In this document: positions 28,007 to 31,279 of the stretch, in pieces
Position numbering within the stretch: the first letter of the stretch is position 1
Layout of the letters: the number at the start of each line of letters is the position of its first letter
IMG/VR virus record: IMGVR_UViG_3300020202_000183
Location: 1 to 31,279 of that record
DNA length: 31,279 nucleotides
Strand: one strand, 5' to 3'
From: a virus
Translations under genes and position numbers: made by a program
The notes under the pieces: generated by a model
What the model saw: only the letters and a program-made list of their open reading frames with translations
What the model was told of the DNA's origin: nothing
The model's database searches: none

Positions 28007-30547
28007 TCACCGCACGACCTCGCTCGGGCGCAGCCAGAACGTCTGCGCGTTTTCCTTCTCGATGCGCCGCTCCATGCGGCGCAGGAAGCCGGGGTTGAGC
28101 GCCTCCTGCACCTGGTACAGCACCAGGTAGTCGAGCGCGGCGCGGGTGTAGAACAGGTTGGCGAAGGGGGTGTTGCCGACCGCCCACTTCAGGAACTGCG
28201 CGCGCGGATCGTCGCCCGATCGCGCGCGGTTGTAGAGCTCGGCGATGTCATCGACCTGGCCGAACACCGGCCCGGCAAGCGAGGCGAGCGCCGAGCGGCC
28301 GAAGCGGGAGTATTCGCCGAACAGGTAGTCGCCATAGATGCCGGCACCGCCGCCCTGCGCCAGCGCCGCGAGCCAGGTCTTGGGGTCGGCCGGATCGCGC
28401 GGCGTGCGGCCCTTGGCCAGGTCCTTCGCCGCCATCGACACGTAGCCCATGGCGGCGCCGGCGACGATCAGGTGCACGATGCCGGCGATCGCGCCGTAGC
28501 CGTCCTGGCCGTGGATCTGCCGCGCCCACACCTTGGTCACCACCGCGACCGGAAACGCCTTGAACTGGCCGACGAAGCGCAAGGCCTCGCCGAGCACGGT
28601 GCCGGGCTGGGTGCCGCGGCGCAGGATCGCCCGCTCGTTGGCGCCGGGCTGCAGCACCGCCGCCTCGCCGACATCGGCGATATAGGCGTGCAGCTTCAGC
28701 GCCAGGTCCTCGCGCAACCGGTCGCGATCGGCCGGCCGGATCTCCCGCTGCTCGCCGGGCTGGCCCGCCTCGAGGCGCAGCAGGTGATCGGTCTGCTCGT
28801 CGCTCAACCGCGTCGCCGCATCCGGCGTCAGGTAGGCGCGGCCGTCGGCCTGCTTCCATTCGACCTGCCGCAGCGCGTTCCATTCCTCAGGCCCGATGCC
28901 GAAGGCCTGCAGGTTGCGGCTGAGCTCCGGCGGCAGCGCCGCCCCGTCGATCGCCTGATGCTTGCCGAGGTGCCGCGCCAGCACGAGCTCGGCGCCGGCG
29001 CGCTGCGCGTCGGTCCAGTAGGTCAGCCCGGTTAGCTTGAAGAAGGTGTTGGCGATTTTGCTCAAGGTGCCCGGCGCGGTGTCGCCTGGGTCGAAGCGCG
29101 CGGCGATCGAGCGGCTCATGCCCTCGCCGCCGGCGCGCAGCAGATCCATGATCTCCCGCGTCTCGCCGTTGCCGCGGCCGCGGCCGATCGCCTGCAGGCC
29201 GTCGGCATAGCCCTCGAGGAAGCCGACGCCGTGCAGCTTCAGCTCCGACGCCTTCAGCACGGTGTCGTTGATCGAGCTCAGCAGCACGCCGCCGAGCTTC
29301 GCCATGCTCTCGACCGTGCGGATGCCGCTGGAGATCCGCGCGCCGAGGCGGTTGACCGGCATCATCGCCGTGCCGTCGAGCTCGGCGAAGCGGTTCATGA
29401 TGCCGTTGCGCTGGCCGTCGAGCCGGATCACCCCCTCGGGATCGGTGTCGCGGAACCGCTCGCCGAGCCACTTCAGGTCCGCCTCGAGCTCGGCCCTGGG
29501 GTTGGTGCCGAACTGCCGCATCAGCGCGGTGTTGCGCGCCGCCTGGGTCAGCTGCTGCAGAATGCTCTCGATCAGCGTGCCCTGGCCGAACTTCGCCTGG
29601 TAATCCATCCAGCTCTCGGCCGACTTGAAGTGCAGGACGCGCCCCTGGCTCAGCCGCTCGGCCAGGTTGCCCGGGCCGGTGAAGGCCGGATCCTTGAAGC
29701 CCTGCATGCCCTCGGGCGTGAAGTGCCGGCCGGTGATCAGCGCGTTGTAGACGCCGCGCAGGAACTTCTCCGGATCCGCCACCTCGGCCAGCGTGCGCTC
29801 CTGGTCGAGAGTGGCGAGCATGCTCTCGCGCCAGGCCGCGAAGCCCGCCCGGCGGATCTTGTCCGGGTCATGCGCGGTGCGGCTGACATAGCCGTCATAG
29901 CTGCCGATCCAGGCGCCGGCGTCGTTCAGCCGATCGACGCTCAAGCGCTGGTAACGGTGCAGCGCCTGGGCGATCTCCAGCACCTGCGGGTTGCCGGTGA
30001 CGCCCGGCTTGCCGTTCTCCCCGCGGCTGAGCTCGAACAGCTCGCGCGCGATCGCGCGGTCGACCGTGCCGGAGCGCACCGTTTCGAACAGCCCGGCGCG
30101 CTCGAGATCCGTGACCAGGCCGACGACATAGTCGCGGGTCAGCGCGCGGCCCTCGGCCTCGACGCTGAGGCGCGAGCCAGCGAACAGGCGCGCCGAGCCG
30201 ACCAGCTTGGCATAGAGCCCGACCACATAGCCGGGATCCTTGCCCGCCGCCGGCGCCGCCTCGTAGAACGCGCGCCGGCTGATGCGCCGGTTCAGGTTGA
30301 GGTAGGCGTTGCGCCGCTCGATCAGCGCCGCCTGCGCCGCTTCCTCGGCGAGCTCGCCGGCGGCCTCGGCCGCGCGCGCCTCGGCCGCCTTGAACGCCGC
30401 CGCGCCCTTCTTCAGGCGGAGCCGCGTGTCGATCGCCTCGAGCACGCGCAACGCCTCGGCGTCGGTCATCTCCCGCCCGCCGACGCCCTTCGCCGTGCGC
30501 TTGACGTCGCCGAGGCAGTCCTTGAGGGAGCGGTGACGGATGGCCAT
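28007..30547 (-). CDS. Large virion protein, probably internal/ejected
   Basis: An 846-residue protein starting MAIRHRSLKDCLGDVKRTAK. It is mostly helical. A hydrophobic segment near the C-terminus (GAIAGIVHLIVAGAAMGYVS) is flanked by AKDLAKGRTPRDPADPKTWL and by GGGAGIYGDYLFGEYSRFGR. Long proteins of this pattern occur near the tail genes of podovirus-like phages and are thought to be internal proteins ejected with DNA; that role is inference. ATG 30547 overlaps the stop of the upstream gene (ATGA). No enzyme motif is seen. Confidence 0.68.
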   Translation of the reverse strand: MAIRHRSLKDCLGDVKRTAKGVGGREMTDAEALRVLEAIDTRLRLKKGAAAFKAAEARAAEAAGELAEEAAQAALIERRNAYLNLNRRISRRAFYEAAPAAGKDPGYVVGLYAKLVGSARLFAGSRLSVEAEGRALTRDYVVGLVTDLERAGLFETVRSGTVDRAIARELFELSRGENGKPGVTGNPQVLEIAQALHRYQRLSVDRLNDAGAWIGSYDGYVSRTAHDPDKIRRAGFAAWRESMLATLDQERTLAEVADPEKFLRGVYNALITGRHFTPEGMQGFKDPAFTGPGNLAERLSQGRVLHFKSAESWMDYQAKFGQGTLIESILQQLTQAARNTALMRQFGTNPRAELEADLKWLGERFRDTDPEGVIRLDGQRNGIMNRFAELDGTAMMPVNRLGARISSGIRTVESMAKLGGVLLSSINDTVLKASELKLHGVGFLEGYADGLQAIGRGRGNGETREIMDLLRAGGEGMSRSIAARFDPGDTAPGTLSKIANTFFKLTGLTYWTDAQRAGAELVLARHLGKHQAIDGAALPPELSRNLQAFGIGPEEWNALRQVEWKQADGRAYLTPDAATRLSDEQTDHLLRLEAGQPGEQREIRPADRDRLREDLALKLHAYIADVGEAAVLQPGANERAILRRGTQPGTVLGEALRFVGQFKAFPVAVVTKVWARQIHGQDGYGAIAGIVHLIVAGAAMGYVSMAAKDLAKGRTPRDPADPKTWLAALAQGGGAGIYGDYLFGEYSRFGRSALASLAGPVFGQVDDIAELYNRARSGDDPRAQFLKWAVGNTPFANLFYTRAALDYLVLYQVQEALNPGFLRRMERRIEKENAQTFWLRPSEVVR

Positions 30548-30942
30548 CAATCGTCCTCCACCAGGCGCGGCATGACGCTGAGGTCGATGTAGGGGCCGCC
30601 GCCGAGGTGGTATGACCACACGAGGCGGCCATGCGGCTTGGCGCCGGGACAGCCATTAAGGAAGTAGTCTGGGTTCGCTGCGCCTTTGGTGTCGCGGATG
30701 TAGGCGCAGGGCACGACCTGCTCGGCCGCCGCCTTGATCGCATCGGCAAGCTCGCGCGCTGGCACAGCGTCGCGCGTCCAGGGAACGGCTATCACGTCGA
30801 AGTCACGCCGCAAGCTGCCATGCACGCCCAGCGCATAGCCGCACTTGCGTGCCGCCTCGCGGATCCTTGGCTCCAGCTCCGGCCAGAGTTTCGCTGAGCG
30901 CTCCAGCCAGCGCACATCAGGTTGAGGGTCGGTCGCAGCCAT
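30547..30942 (-). CDS. Conserved phage protein with nucleotidyltransferase-like GS...D.D signature
   Basis: A 131-residue protein. VHGSLRRDFDVIAVPWTRDA (about 40-59) resembles the GS...D.D element of nucleotidyltransferase folds. The C-terminal part contains YFLNGCPGAKPHGRLVWSYH and GPYIDLSVMPRL. I know this pattern from phage hypotheticals in tail/virion regions. Catalysis is not shown; the fold may be inactive. Coupled to both neighbours by ATGA junctions. Confidence 0.65.
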   Translation of the reverse strand: MAATDPQPDVRWLERSAKLWPELEPRIREAARKCGYALGVHGSLRRDFDVIAVPWTRDAVPARELADAIKAAAEQVVPCAYIRDTKGAANPDYFLNGCPGAKPHGRLVWSYHLGGGPYIDLSVMPRLVEDD

Positions 30943-31279
30943 CAGGCGCCCCCTCCATTCACGATGCAGACCGCCGCCGCCTGGTAGGCCTGGCCGAGCC
31001 CCGCAGCCTCGGCGTCGATCGCGTCGAGCCGCTCGAGCTCGGCGCGGATCTCCGGGTCGGCTTCGGCCGCGGCGGCCAGGCGCGGGCGCAGCGCCGCTGT
31101 CTCCTGAGCTAAGGCATCCCCGGCTGATGCATCCCTGGGCGGGGAGACAGGCGCGGCCGGTTCCTTCGGCGCCGGCAGGATGCTGGCCATGCCCTGCTCG
31201 AGCTGGGCGACCTGGTCGGCCAGCGCCTCGGCCGGCGCCTTCACCTCGGCCGCGGCGCGCGCCGCATCCTCGGCGATCT
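30942..31279 (-). CDS. C-terminal end of a protein cut by the right edge
   Basis: The frame is open through the right edge, so about 112 residues of a longer protein are seen. The sequence is Ala/Glu-rich and helical (DAARAAAEVKAPAEALADQV), with a Pro-rich linker (LPAPKEPAAPVSPPRD) and a further helix (ALRPRLAAAAEADPEIRAEL). It ends YQAAAVCIVNGGGA. It resembles virion-associated helical proteins, but the visible part does not allow a call. It overlaps the next gene by ATGA. Confidence 0.65.
   Translation of the reverse strand, partial: IAEDAARAAAEVKAPAEALADQVAQLEQGMASILPAPKEPAAPVSPPRDASAGDALAQETAALRPRLAAAAEADPEIRAELERLDAIDAEAAGLGQAYQAAAVCIVNGGGA

Overview
The window is part of a temperate, podovirus-like phage genome. 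It is very GC-rich, with codons that mostly end in G or C. The portal (podovirus head-to-tail connector type), capsid, scaffold, Bbp19-like gene and terminase resemble the head module of Bordetella phage BPP-1-like phages. The attachment core is the 3' part of a bacterial tRNA-Lys(CTT) gene. Together with a GTA-type holin and the base composition, this suggests an alphaproteobacterial host (inference only).

Layout. From 10873 down to 1, a leftward late operon runs: TerS-like protein, TerL, a series of small head/tail proteins, a beta-helix tailspike split by one stop codon, portal, two small proteins, scaffold, one unknown, and the major capsid protein, which is cut by the left edge. From 16405 down to 11363 lies a leftward early/replication operon: Cro-like regulator, small proteins, Toprim primase-like protein, an unknown, a short cytosine-C5 methyltransferase and a P-loop helicase. 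Between these two operons is about 490 bp of non-coding DNA with iteron-like GTCGCA repeats. From 16406 to 18261 is the lysogeny control region: CI-like repressor (+), and facing it (-) a secreted staphylococcal-nuclease-like protein with an unknown protein. From about 18388 to 24040 a rightward early operon of small, translationally coupled genes leads to an AlpA/Xis-like protein, a tyrosine integrase, an ABA-sandwich protein and a GIY-YIG protein. From 24016 to 24243 lies the attachment site. From 31279 down to 24325 a second leftward late block holds virion proteins, a tail fibre with a DUF4376-like partner, lysis genes (spanin/holin-like, M15 peptidase, 3TM holin) and a minimal DNA ligase domain.

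The attachment core has phage genes on both sides and is flanked by candidate arm sites. It therefore looks like an attP, so the sequence is probably an unintegrated, circular or permuted phage genome (or a tandem prophage) rather than a simple integrated prophage. On a circle, the late genes leaving the left edge would continue into the late block entering at the right edge.

The most interesting items are: a D-armless tRNA-like fold at the attP core; a perfect 24-bp palindrome found three times, each 11-19 nt before a start codon; an iteron and alternating-CG region upstream of the packaging genes; a repressor-type dyad shared by the two lysis/lysogeny promoter regions; a tailspike split by a single in-frame TGA; a frameshifted early gene that becomes an in-frame fusion with its neighbour; and a nearly perfect 190-bp gene duplication.
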